A stretch of DNA of 26,498 nucleotides from an uncultured Eubacteriales bacterium. GTDB taxonomy: Bacteria; Bacillota; Clostridia; Christensenellales; Borkfalkiaceae. This document shows, in pieces, positions 8,848-16,974 of this stretch. The notes beneath the pieces are model-generated. The model saw nothing but the letters and a program-made list of their open reading frames with translations. It had not been told where the DNA came from and did not search any database. Each line of letters begins with the position of its first letter. Within the stretch, counting starts at the first letter, position 1. The stretch lies in the NCBI GenBank assembly GCA_900540805.1, contig UQHL01000030.1, positions 1 through 26,498 on the forward strand. Direction: 5' to 3'. A program made the position numbers and the translations under genes.

Positions 8848-9548
8848 AAAAAATGCAACTTGCTGTATTTTTAGTAAAACACAAGCCGGAAACCAGCTTC
8901 TGTTGAAAAAAATAACGAATATATATTCTGTATTATAACTTTTTTCAATACGTTAAGAGGACTTTGGTATATTTTATAAGTCAATCCAACAAATTTTAAT
9001 CTTCCTACACCAGAAAATGACACAAAAAAAGTGAAACGATAAAAAGATTTCAGTGATAAATAAGCATTTGCCAATTATTTAGATTGGTTCAATTTACATC
9101 TAAGCGCTCTTTATAAACTTCCTTTCAAGTGTGCATAAAAGCGTATATCCCGATAAATCTGTTTAACTCAATATTTTTTGCAAATTTCTTTTTCATAAAT
9201 TTTTTTCCAAGGTTTAAGGTTATCATAAATACCCCTATCACTTGAATATCCTTGGCAATACCTCCTGCCCCGCAGGGATAAAGCATTCGGAGTCCAAGAT
9301 AATCCCGATATATTTTGCGCGCCTGAACGGTTGAACGCCATCCCGTCCTTTTACAAAAATTATATAGAATATTCCTTTCCTGCTTTCGAATATAAAAACA
9401 AAACAATTTTAAGCTTTACTTTTTCGTAATATTTTGCCTGGAACGTCATGCTTCGAAGCAATGCCAAAGAGGTTTATACCTATCATACTAAAGCAGTTAT
9501 AGCGATTCCCTCCTATTTTTTCTCTTTTCCTTTATAATTTGATAGGTT

Positions 9549-9589
9549 AAAGCAGGCCGTCCAAATAGGAATAGGAAGCGGCCTGCTTT
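9549..9589. terminator. Hairpin just after the GH20 gene, probable end of operon C
   Basis: An 11-bp perfect stem (AAAGCAGGCCG at 9549-9559 with 9579-9589) has a 19-nt loop. It starts about 15 bp beyond the GH20 stop. On the minus strand only TTT then AACC follows, so the T tract is weak in the direction of the operon. On the plus strand TTTTCGTTTTATATTTTT follows. It may be bidirectional or an mRNA 3' stabiliser. Confidence 0.55.
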
Positions 9590-9603
9590 TCGTTTTATAT
9601 TTT

Positions 9604-11208
9604 TCAGATGGTGTTTACGCTCGCGTTGAAAATCCAATCGATCAGACAAGGAATTTCCCTGCGGAAATCCTCTCCGTTTCCATAAAAATCCAGCAATTTT
9701 TCCTCCAATTCAGGCAAGCTCTTTTCCTCCCCGTTCAAATAGCCGATAAGCTGACGGCCGCAGGAACGAAGGCGCAGCATCAGCCCGCCGATACGCAGTT
9801 CGAGGACGTCAAAGCCCTGCGGCTTATTTTCCAGCTTCCAAAGGTTATATAAAGACTTATAAAAAATATCCAACCGTTCCGACGCGCACGCATATTCTTT
9901 CGTCAAGCGCCGCAATTCTTCCCTGTCCGCCGCCTGATACGCTTTTCGGGTGTGCTCGCCCAGCTGATATTTTATCGAAAGGAAATCACACAGCGACGCT
10001 TCACATTCGAAAATATAACTATATCTGCTGCGTTGACCATATAGGCAAAGCTTTTTCGCAATCTCCTTGTAGGCTCCGCTCACATCCGCAGGAATGGTAC
10101 TGTCCAAAAAACCATTGAACGGATCGCTGTAAAACATGACCTTGCAGGCGTTTTGCGTGCACTGATCGTTTCCTCCTATATAATTGGGCAGATCCAACGC
10201 ACAAAGTCCGTCGAAGCTTTCTCCCGTAACCGCTTCGAATTCCGTTTTAATCGCCTCCATATCCGTACATCCGTCGTAAAATCTCTTTGCGGCAAACAGC
10301 GCGGGCAAAACGGCGTAGTACGAACATTCCTTTCCGTTATCTCCCCACAGGGTGATAAATACGTTTTCTATGCCGTGCTCTGCCGCCGCTCTCATTCCGT
10401 GAACGGCGGTTTCCAGCGTCTTTTTGTTGCCCGGGGCAAACCCCATCCACGTCCAGGCTCCGCCCGCATACCAAATCTCTCTTTCCAATTTTTTATGAGC
10501 CGAAAGCATCTCGTCGTAAATCTTTTTTTCATGGTAATAATAATTCCAATACACCAACCCGACGCCTTCGGGAACGGCTTGTTTCATTTCCTCGGTGACG
10601 ACGGGCGCCAAGGACGAATATTCTCCTTTGTTTCCCAATCGGAAGAACATATCCGACCACATAATCGGCTTAAAACCATATTTTTTCGCCAGCGCAAGCA
10701 CTTTTTGCAGATGAGCGCGAAGAATCCCAAAACGATTTTTCACCCCGTGTTTATCGAGGTATTTTCCCAGCCCGAGCATATGCGCCTCGTCCATACCGAT
10801 ATGGATGTATTCCGACGTAAAACAGGGCCGCAACGCCTTAAACATATTTTCGATCAATATATAAGTGCGTTCCTCCTCAGCCAGAAGAATATCGTCGATA
10901 TCCCTGATTTCTGCATATACGTTCCAATGAAAGATAGTTTTCAGATGCGCAAGCGTCTGAATACACGGAATGACCTCTACGCCCATGCTTTCGCAATGGG
11001 AAACGATATCCTTCAGTTCCTCCTGCGTATATCTGCCGCGCATATATCCGAAATAGGGCTCCCCGGGGATTTCATAGGTATCCTCCATATAGAGCTGCAG
11101 CATATTGTATCCAAACGTTTTAAGCGTGTGGGCAAATGTCTTTACCTGCTCCGGTTTCATGACGCCGTTGCGGGACATATCCAGCATCGCGCCGAATCTT
11201 TTCGCCAT
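9604..11208 (-). CDS. GH20 family beta-N-acetylhexosaminidase, cytoplasmic
   Basis: GH20 enzymes remove terminal beta-linked GlcNAc or GalNAc by substrate-assisted catalysis using an Asp-Glu pair. The pair is visible as IGMDEAH (Asp140, Glu141). Other barrel signatures are LYMEDTYEIPGEPYFG (39-54), RGRYTQEEL (58-66), IPCIQTLAHL (80-89), IMWSDMFFRL (182-191), GGAWTW (249-254) and LWGDNG (287-292); the tryptophans line the usual sugar pocket. At 534 residues without signal peptide or membrane segment, it should act in the cytoplasm on imported oligosaccharides. It is the last gene of operon C, 15 bp after GH36, with a GGGAGA ribosome site before the ATG. It lacks the classic N-terminal GH20b domain and has a helical C-terminal tail of about 200 residues. 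The family is clear; linkage specificity is not. Confidence 0.88.
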   Translation of the reverse strand: MAKRFGAMLDMSRNGVMKPEQVKTFAHTLKTFGYNMLQLYMEDTYEIPGEPYFGYMRGRYTQEELKDIVSHCESMGVEVIPCIQTLAHLKTIFHWNVYAEIRDIDDILLAEEERTYILIENMFKALRPCFTSEYIHIGMDEAHMLGLGKYLDKHGVKNRFGILRAHLQKVLALAKKYGFKPIMWSDMFFRLGNKGEYSSLAPVVTEEMKQAVPEGVGLVYWNYYYHEKKIYDEMLSAHKKLEREIWYAGGAWTWMGFAPGNKKTLETAVHGMRAAAEHGIENVFITLWGDNGKECSYYAVLPALFAAKRFYDGCTDMEAIKTEFEAVTGESFDGLCALDLPNYIGGNDQCTQNACKVMFYSDPFNGFLDSTIPADVSGAYKEIAKKLCLYGQRSRYSYIFECEASLCDFLSIKYQLGEHTRKAYQAADREELRRLTKEYACASERLDIFYKSLYNLWKLENKPQGFDVLELRIGGLMLRLRSCGRQLIGYLNGEEKSLPELEEKLLDFYGNGEDFRREIPCLIDWIFNASVNTI

Positions 11209-11223
11209 ACTTTTCTCCCTTTT

Positions 11224-13296
11224 TCAGTTTTTCATTTCTATCTCGAAGATTGCCGCTTCTTTTCGTGCCCGAAATTCCACGGTCAACAGCTCTCCTTCCA
11301 GCAGCCCGCGACAGTCCGAGCCGAGGGGAAAAGCCGTTTTGACGCACAGGGGGCGCAGGCCCGTCAGCGGGATACGTTTCCGCATATCGCCTCCGAGATT
11401 ATAGACGGCGAGCAGCACTCGGTCTTCGCCGCGCAGACCGAAGGCGACCGTCGTATCGAAAAAGGTGCTGAAGCCCATGGGCAGGTACGGAACGGCCGTC
11501 CGCTTGAATTCTTTCAAAGAATTATAATATTCTACGCCCGCTTTCACAAGCGCAAGCCGCCTTTCGTCCAGCTTATGAATTTCCCCCGAAAGCTGGAGCC
11601 TGAAAAGCATCGCATTCACCAGATTCATATTGATCTCATTTTCCGATTGAGACGCCAGAGGATATGCCCATACGCCCATGCGTTCGGGCACGAGATAGGC
11701 CGCGAGGTTGCACGCGATATACGGCGTGCGGTCGTAACAGATCTGATCGGAGGTATTCCCCAGAGCAAAAGCGGAGAGCGAACAATGATCCAGCCGCATA
11801 CCGCCGCTTGCACAGCCTTCGATCACCAATTCGGGACGGCGGGCATGCCAACGCGCGAGCCACCCCGAAAATCCCCGCGCATGCGCCGCCAGGCCTTCTC
11901 CAAACGTTCCGTTCGGCGAGTCGCAGCCAATGCCGCAGTCGCAGTTGTAATCCAGCTTGATATACTCCACACCGTATTTTGACACCACCGAATCCACGAT
12001 GTTGTCCATATATTCCTGCGTTTCTTTCAAGGAAAAATCGAAAAAATAGCGATCGTTGTCGCAGACTTTTATACCGTCTCTCCGCATCAGTAAAGCTTCC
12101 GCCTCGGCGGCAATCGGACACTCGACGCCGATATCTTCCAATTCCATCCAAAGCCCCGCCTTCATGCCCTTTTCGTGGCATACGTCGATCAGCTCCTTGA
12201 AGCTCTTTCCCTCGAAAGGCTCCTCGGGATGCAGCCAATCGCCGAGCTTCGACCAGAAACACCCGCGGGAAAACCAGCCCGCGTCCACGACAAACGTCTC
12301 TATCCCGATTTTTTTACAGGCCTCCAGCTGAGCGAGAAGACTTTTCGTCGTGGGGAAGTCCCAATTTGCGTGCATATACCCGTTATACTGCGAAGGCAAA
12401 TCCCTGTCCCCGATATATGCGGCCGCGAAACGGCGGCGGTAGTCGGTGAGCGCGGCGATACACGAATTGAGCTCGCCCCCAAACGTCAGCGCGGCGTACG
12501 GCGTCGTGAAAGTTTCGCCTGCCGCCAGCTTCTTTTGCCACATGTTTTCTAAAAAGGAAGGGCCCGAAAGTGCGAGATACGGCCGCATATTCGTCTGTCC
12601 GATCTCCGTCGTCCAGCTGGCGTTGGACTCTATCTGCCACAGGATATATTTTTCCCCGGAAGAGAGTATGCCCGCGGGCAGATATTCCTTGCTCGACCAG
12701 CTTCCCGTATTTGAATAAACAATTCTTTTCAAATTGACGCCGCCGCTGTGACAGCCGTTGAGCCCCAGCTCCGACAGACTGCTGCAACGCCATTGTCCCT
12801 CGCCGTGCCAGGTGTTGTGAGGAATATACGCCTTAATACGATCGTAAGCTTCTTCTTTGAAAGGCGGAAACAATCCCGCAAACCGAAACGCCGACACATA
12901 CTCCAGCGCGAAGGGCTGCTTTGCGGTCACCTCCGACCAGGTACGCAGTACGACGCCGTGCCGCCCGCCGACAAAAAGATAACAGCAGGCGACCTTCGCC
13001 CTTTCGCTTTCGAGCAGCAGCCGCACCAGCCTGCCCTCGTCCGTCTGCCCGTCCTCGAGGCCTTTATAGACCAGCGCTCGGCTGAAAGCGCCGCAAAGTT
13101 TTTTCGCGCCGTGGTGAGAGCCGAATCCGCTGTCCGCCGAAGCGATTTCGACGGGTGAGAGCAAAGCCATCTCGCTTTCGCCCGGTTCATCGCCTGTAAA
13201 GCCGCCGCTGCCGCAGTGGACCAAAGCCGTTTTCCCCTCCGAAGAGACGAAAAAGACAAGTTCGATTTCTTTTTCTTTAATTATTATTTTTTTCAT
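11224..13296 (-). CDS. GH36 family alpha-galactosidase, cytoplasmic
   Basis: GH36 enzymes hydrolyse terminal alpha-1,6 and related alpha-galactosides by a retaining mechanism. The start is ATG 13296, which overlaps the upstream stop as ATGA; longer in-frame starts would run deep into the previous gene. The protein has 690 residues. An N-terminal beta-supersandwich (about 1-300) is followed by the barrel, with VVDAGWF (336-342), GLWMELE (381-387), YIKLDYN (445-451; Asp449 is the expected nucleophile), EGCASGGMRLD (493-503) and NTSDQ (514-518; Asp517 is the expected acid/base), then a C-terminal beta domain. There is no signal peptide, so it probably acts on imported sugars alongside GH20. Translation is likely coupled to the lipoprotein upstream. 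All key residues are present. Some GH36 proteins act on alpha-GalNAc, so the exact sugar is inferred. Confidence 0.92.
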   Translation of the reverse strand: MKKIIIKEKEIELVFFVSSEGKTALVHCGSGGFTGDEPGESEMALLSPVEIASADSGFGSHHGAKKLCGAFSRALVYKGLEDGQTDEGRLVRLLLESERAKVACCYLFVGGRHGVVLRTWSEVTAKQPFALEYVSAFRFAGLFPPFKEEAYDRIKAYIPHNTWHGEGQWRCSSLSELGLNGCHSGGVNLKRIVYSNTGSWSSKEYLPAGILSSGEKYILWQIESNASWTTEIGQTNMRPYLALSGPSFLENMWQKKLAAGETFTTPYAALTFGGELNSCIAALTDYRRRFAAAYIGDRDLPSQYNGYMHANWDFPTTKSLLAQLEACKKIGIETFVVDAGWFSRGCFWSKLGDWLHPEEPFEGKSFKELIDVCHEKGMKAGLWMELEDIGVECPIAAEAEALLMRRDGIKVCDNDRYFFDFSLKETQEYMDNIVDSVVSKYGVEYIKLDYNCDCGIGCDSPNGTFGEGLAAHARGFSGWLARWHARRPELVIEGCASGGMRLDHCSLSAFALGNTSDQICYDRTPYIACNLAAYLVPERMGVWAYPLASQSENEINMNLVNAMLFRLQLSGEIHKLDERRLALVKAGVEYYNSLKEFKRTAVPYLPMGFSTFFDTTVAFGLRGEDRVLLAVYNLGGDMRKRIPLTGLRPLCVKTAFPLGSDCRGLLEGELLTVEFRARKEAAIFEIEMKN

Positions 13297-15044
13297 TTCA
13301 CATATACGTTGTCTAAATAGAACGTGGGAACGGCTTCTCCGTCCGTCTGCATGACGCCGATCTTCGCCGAGGAAAAATCGAATCCGGGCTGTCGGGATAA
13401 AATATATTCCCTTGAAAGTTGGATCTCCGACCATTTTTTTGCGAGCAGCCGGGCCGTCGCATAAACTGTGCGGCCTTCGCCGTCCTCGATGAACAAAGCG
13501 ATGTTTTCCGCATCGGTCACGGCAGGATTATACACGGCCGCGCTGATCGCGCCGAAGGATTCTGCAAGCATTCCGCGCGAGTTAAAATATAACTTCAAGT
13601 GATCTTCTTTCGTTTTTGTCACTTTCAACGCACCCCTGCTGCCGGCATATGTGCGATCGTAATCAATCGCGGCCTTCCAGCCGCAGTCGGCGCCGAGGAG
13701 TACGTCGGAAAAATACAGCTCGTCCTCAAAGGTACTTATCTCGCCCCTATCGCGCACCCAAAGCCCTTGTTTTATCTTCGTCGTATTATACGAGGCGTCG
13801 GTGGCCGTATAAGCAATACAATATCTGCCGCCGTACTTTGCCGAAAATTTTCCGTTTTGGTTTTCCACGATTGTGCCGTCGGGCGCATACACCGTAGTTT
13901 TGGCATTCAATCCTCCGCCGTTTTTATCCGTAACCGCAGCTTCGGGGATGGTCACCTCTCCGAGCGGCAGCACCGCCGCCTGTTTCTCCACGGCGATCGT
14001 CGGGGCATCGGCCGCGCTTTCCGTCTTGCCCGTAATCTCCCGCCCGATCTGTAAATATAATTCCTTTAAGGCACTATCGTAATATTTGTTTTCGGGATCG
14101 ACGTCGAAAAATGTATTGAGACCGTAGCCCCAATCGCCGCCGTCGAGGCCGCCCGCATAGGAAAAGCTGACGATCCCCGCAAAGCGTTCGTCCTGAATGG
14201 CCTGCGTATAAAAGCCCTTGAGGTGCTCGATCATCTGCGCATTGCCCTCTTCCTCATAGCTATCCACAAAGCCTTTCGGGCAAGCCCACAGATACTGTCC
14301 CTCCGTCGCCTTCGCCTTAAGCTTTTCGGCAAAATCCCGCCGTTGCGCGTCGTCCCAATCCATGTACGAATCGTACATCACATCGGTGCAGTAACGATAG
14401 TATTGCCCTGAAACCTCGGGGATACTGCCCGCGGTTGCGCCGATCTCCATGGACGTAAGACAGGCCATCAGCTTAAGCGTGGGACAGTCCCTGCGCACGG
14501 TGTGGGAAACGAGCAGGAAATCCTCTTCCTTTATCCCGTTCCAATACGGCTCGTCAAAATAGAAACCGAGAATCGTTCCGTCGTCGATAAATTCCTGATA
14601 ATTTTTTTTAATGATACGCCAGTTCGTCAGCCAGCTCGGCGAAAGCAGGGCGCTGCCGAGCTTTCCCACCTGTTGGTTCTGAAACAAGCCGTGCAGCGTG
14701 ACAAACGCCTGCATCCCGAATTCGCGGGTCTGCCTGAGCCGCTCCACCCCTACGGCTACCTCTGCGGCGGAATTGATCATCATGACGTTGGCGTTGTTGA
14801 GCGCGGCGATATCGCTGAAATATTCCTCGCCGCCGTTGAAGCCGTCGCTGTGGAAATAGGCGAAATATTTGAGATTTTCGTTTGTGTTTTCGGGCATTTT
14901 CGTCCAGCTTGAGGAAATATAGTTTTTTCCTCCGTCCGTCGTGGAAGAGCTCGTCTCTCCGTCCGGCGAACAGGCGGCAAGACAGGCTACCGTCACTGCA
15001 GACGCAAGTACGGCCGACATTATTTTGTTCAGGTTATTTTTCAT
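13293..15044 (-). CDS. Lipoprotein with a TIM-barrel-like domain, Ig-like domain and C-terminal carbohydrate-binding-like module
   Basis: Surface lipoprotein of 583 residues; ATG preceded by AAGGAGCTG, lipobox Cys25, then a Ser/Thr-rich linker. Residues about 55-335 alternate strands and helices in the manner of a glycosidase barrel. ILGFYFDEPYWNG (158-170) carries adjacent Asp164-Glu165 at a strand end, as in a catalytic carboxylate position, and DVMYDSYMDW lies at 221-230. I cannot assign a known GH family. Residues about 348-430 look like an Ig domain ending in AYTATDASYN. Residues about 436-583 form a beta-sandwich module that opens with STFEDE, contains GALKVTK and closes with FYLDNVYV, the same pattern as the repeats in the 1029-residue protein at 18574-21663. 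It lies 22 bp after the MalG-type permease. An extracellular glycan-cleaving or glycan-holding role is inferred from fold and neighbours. Confidence 0.8.
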   Translation of the reverse strand: MKNNLNKIMSAVLASAVTVACLAACSPDGETSSSTTDGGKNYISSSWTKMPENTNENLKYFAYFHSDGFNGGEEYFSDIAALNNANVMMINSAAEVAVGVERLRQTREFGMQAFVTLHGLFQNQQVGKLGSALLSPSWLTNWRIIKKNYQEFIDDGTILGFYFDEPYWNGIKEEDFLLVSHTVRRDCPTLKLMACLTSMEIGATAGSIPEVSGQYYRYCTDVMYDSYMDWDDAQRRDFAEKLKAKATEGQYLWACPKGFVDSYEEEGNAQMIEHLKGFYTQAIQDERFAGIVSFSYAGGLDGGDWGYGLNTFFDVDPENKYYDSALKELYLQIGREITGKTESAADAPTIAVEKQAAVLPLGEVTIPEAAVTDKNGGGLNAKTTVYAPDGTIVENQNGKFSAKYGGRYCIAYTATDASYNTTKIKQGLWVRDRGEISTFEDELYFSDVLLGADCGWKAAIDYDRTYAGSRGALKVTKTKEDHLKLYFNSRGMLAESFGAISAAVYNPAVTDAENIALFIEDGEGRTVYATARLLAKKWSEIQLSREYILSRQPGFDFSSAKIGVMQTDGEAVPTFYLDNVYVK

Positions 15045-15066
15045 AATCAGCTCCTTCAGATAATTT

Positions 15067-15927
15067 TTATCCCTTCAGGCCACCCGCCACGGTGTTCGTC
15101 AGGATCGTTTTCTGCATACAGCAGTATAGAATAAGAATGGGAATTACCGACATCAGCACCCCGCAGTAATATACGGGAATGTTCGACCGATACTGCTGCG
15201 CGATATCGAACTGATAGATGCCCAGCGCGAGCGTCGGCGAATTTTTTAAGTACAGAAAAGGCGTGGTATAATCGTTCCAGATTCCTATACAGGACAACAC
15301 TCCCACGGACACGAGCACGGGCAAGGCCTGAGGAAGCATGATCTGCCAATATACCCGCGTGTCGGACGCGCCGTCCATAAAGGCCGCCTCCGCATACGTC
15401 CAGGAAATGGATTTATAGACGCCGTGCAGAATAATAAAATTCATTCCGAACCCGCCCGTCCACAGCACGAGTATCCCGATGGGATTATTCAGCCCCAGAC
15501 TGACGATGAGACGGTACATGGCGGGCAGGTTTCCCACGACGGGGATAACCATGAGAAAAATTGCCAGCTTGTAGAGAAAATCTCTTCCGTGAAATTTATA
15601 TTTGGCTACCGTATAAGCGGTCATGCTCGTCACCATGACGGAAATAAACGATCCCATCAGCGCCAGCCACAAGCTGTTGGCAAACATTTCGACAAACGTC
15701 GTCTTTCCCACCTTAAACTCCTTAAAAGCGTTGAGGTAATTGGAAAAGAGCCATTGTTTCGGCAGGGCAAACACCTTATTGTAGTATTCGTCGTCCGTTT
15801 TCAGCGAACTGAAAAACGCCCAGACGAAAGGGACGAGCAGGCTGACCGCATACAGCGCGAACAATGCGAAGACCAGCCATAAGATAATCTTTTCCGCACG
15901 GTTTTTTCTCTTGAAGCTTTCTTCCAC
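15067..15927 (-). CDS. ABC sugar transporter permease, MalG type
   Basis: Inner-membrane subunit of the operon C importer, 286 residues, pairing with the MalF-type protein encoded 13 bp upstream. The start is GTG 15927, chosen because GGAGGG lies 7 nt before it. A cytoplasmic N-terminus precedes the first helix at about 15-40. Further hydrophobic segments follow at about 84-108, 118-138, 148-170, 200-222 and near 255-275. The EAA loop is at about 180-200 (EAAFMDGAS then IMLPQ), where the ATPase docks. No ATPase gene is present in the operon, which is common for family 1 sugar importers that share an MsmX-like ATPase. The protein ends with the usual basic TVAGGLKG-type tail seen in MalG homologues. 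Confidence 0.95.
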   Translation of the reverse strand: MEESFKRKNRAEKIILWLVFALFALYAVSLLVPFVWAFFSSLKTDDEYYNKVFALPKQWLFSNYLNAFKEFKVGKTTFVEMFANSLWLALMGSFISVMVTSMTAYTVAKYKFHGRDFLYKLAIFLMVIPVVGNLPAMYRLIVSLGLNNPIGILVLWTGGFGMNFIILHGVYKSISWTYAEAAFMDGASDTRVYWQIMLPQALPVLVSVGVLSCIGIWNDYTTPFLYLKNSPTLALGIYQFDIAQQYRSNIPVYYCGVLMSVIPILILYCCMQKTILTNTVAGGLKG

Positions 15928-15940
15928 CGCTTTTCCCTCC

Positions 15941-16855
15941 TTAAAATTCCACAGTCTCGAAGCACTTTTCCACGGCGCGTTTTACCACCAGAACGAGCGG
16001 CACGCCGATACACGTAAAGATCAGACCGATCGCCGCGGGATAGTTGTACTGCCCCAGCGTCACTTTATCGAAGATAAAATAGCCGAGCGTCATGGTCTTG
16101 AACTGGCCTTCCGTAAACAGGAGCACGGGACCCATGTTTGTGAAAAGTCCCGCGGTGCCGCAGATGAACAGTGTGGAAAAGGTCGGCCAGATCAAGGGGA
16201 CGACCACGTTGAAAAGCTCTCGCGCCATTCCCACGCCGTCGATTTTGGCATACTCGAGGATATCCTCGGGGATACGGTAGATCGCGCCGCTGATCAGGAC
16301 GATGTTTCCGCCGAAACACGTCCACAGGGTATAGAAAAGAATGGTCGGCATCGAGTATAATTCGTCCGTCACCCATTCGATATGTACTTCCCTGCCCGTA
16401 AGAAAAGAAAGAATCTCGTTGAACGGGCCGCTGGGCGCGACGATGTATTTGAATAGCGTAACCAGCACCGCCGCGGAAATAATCGAGGGAAGAAAAAAGA
16501 TCACGCGGAAGGTATTGGACATGGGCACCCGCTTAAACAGGTAATACGCGAGCAGTACGCTGAGCGGCAGAGCGATCAACGTGCCCACCAGGTACAAAAG
16601 CATCGTATTTTTTATCGCGAGGCCGAGCTCGAATGCGGGAATCCTCAACTCTTTGAAAAACCTCGTGAAATTGTCAAAGGACCACTCTGTGCCCTGCTTC
16701 GCGGGAAGCTGAAACGCCATGAGAATGGAATCGACGTTCACGTACAGCCAAAACACGAGAAAGTTGATCAAGGCGATTGAAAGCATTCCCAAAATGAACA
16801 GGTTACGCCTGATTCTGATCGTTCGTTTTTGTTTTTTATAATTTACTGTTTGCAT
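15941..16855 (-). CDS. ABC sugar transporter permease, MalF type
   Basis: Inner-membrane subunit of the operon C importer, 304 residues. Hydrophobic segments lie at about 19-43, 83-108, 118-140, 170-193, 221-243 and 268-292, giving the expected six helices. The EAA loop is around residues 200-225 (LEYAKIDGVGM then VVPLIWPT). The ATG follows only a modest ribosome site (AGGTAAAAG) and is separated from the binding-protein gene by 119 bp with a stem-loop. That would suit lower expression of the membrane subunits than of the binding protein. Unlike the permease at the left edge, it keeps the last helix (YPAAIGLIFTCIGVPLVLVV). Confidence 0.95.
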   Translation of the reverse strand: MQTVNYKKQKRTIRIRRNLFILGMLSIALINFLVFWLYVNVDSILMAFQLPAKQGTEWSFDNFTRFFKELRIPAFELGLAIKNTMLLYLVGTLIALPLSVLLAYYLFKRVPMSNTFRVIFFLPSIISAAVLVTLFKYIVAPSGPFNEILSFLTGREVHIEWVTDELYSMPTILFYTLWTCFGGNIVLISGAIYRIPEDILEYAKIDGVGMARELFNVVVPLIWPTFSTLFICGTAGLFTNMGPVLLFTEGQFKTMTLGYFIFDKVTLGQYNYPAAIGLIFTCIGVPLVLVVKRAVEKCFETVEF

Positions 16856-16899
16856 TCTTTTACCTATCGCCGATTCAAGTTACGAAAGGAAAATATGTC

Positions 16900-16937
16900 C
16901 GGGCTGCCAGCCGCGGAGTTATCCGTCCGGCGGCCTT
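16900..16937. other. Stem-loop between the solute-binding gene and the permease genes
   Basis: GCCGCGG and CCGGCGGC can pair with one bulged G across about 10 nt, and a smaller GGCT/AGCC stem sits beside them. The plus strand has TTTTT after the stem; the minus strand, the direction of the operon, does not. In importers of this class an intercistronic hairpin often protects the binding-protein mRNA, and that reading fits here, but it is inferred. Confidence 0.4.
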
Positions 16938-16974
16938 TTTGAAAAAAACGTCCGAAAAGCATTTCCTTATTTCT

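Larger units (their letters stand above)
8454..9603. other. AT-rich spacer between operons A and C, no convincing gene
   Basis: About 1.15 kb, clearly more AT-rich than the flanking genes. Open frames here (for example plus 8646-8849, minus 8871-9074 and minus 9125-9406) lack good ribosome sites and do not share the codon bias of the neighbours. The minus frame 9125-9406 (93 codons, TTG start) contains a compositionally protein-like stretch and could be a decayed gene, but I recognise no family. The region also holds a strong terminator hairpin (8805-8847), a hairpin at 9549-9589, the 12-bp palindrome TGCTTCGAAGCA (9449-9460) and a small stem at 8629-8645. Confidence 0.6.

Noticed and set aside
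8646..8849. Possible 67-codon gene on the plus strand
   Set aside because: It ends inside the terminator stem, has no ribosome site and no recognisable family.
10153..11982. Long plus-strand open frame of 609 codons opposite the GH20 and GH36 genes
   Set aside because: It is antisense to two genes with complete catalytic motifs, spans their junction, and its translation is rich in Arg, His and Phe with no family pattern. It reflects codon bias of the true strand.
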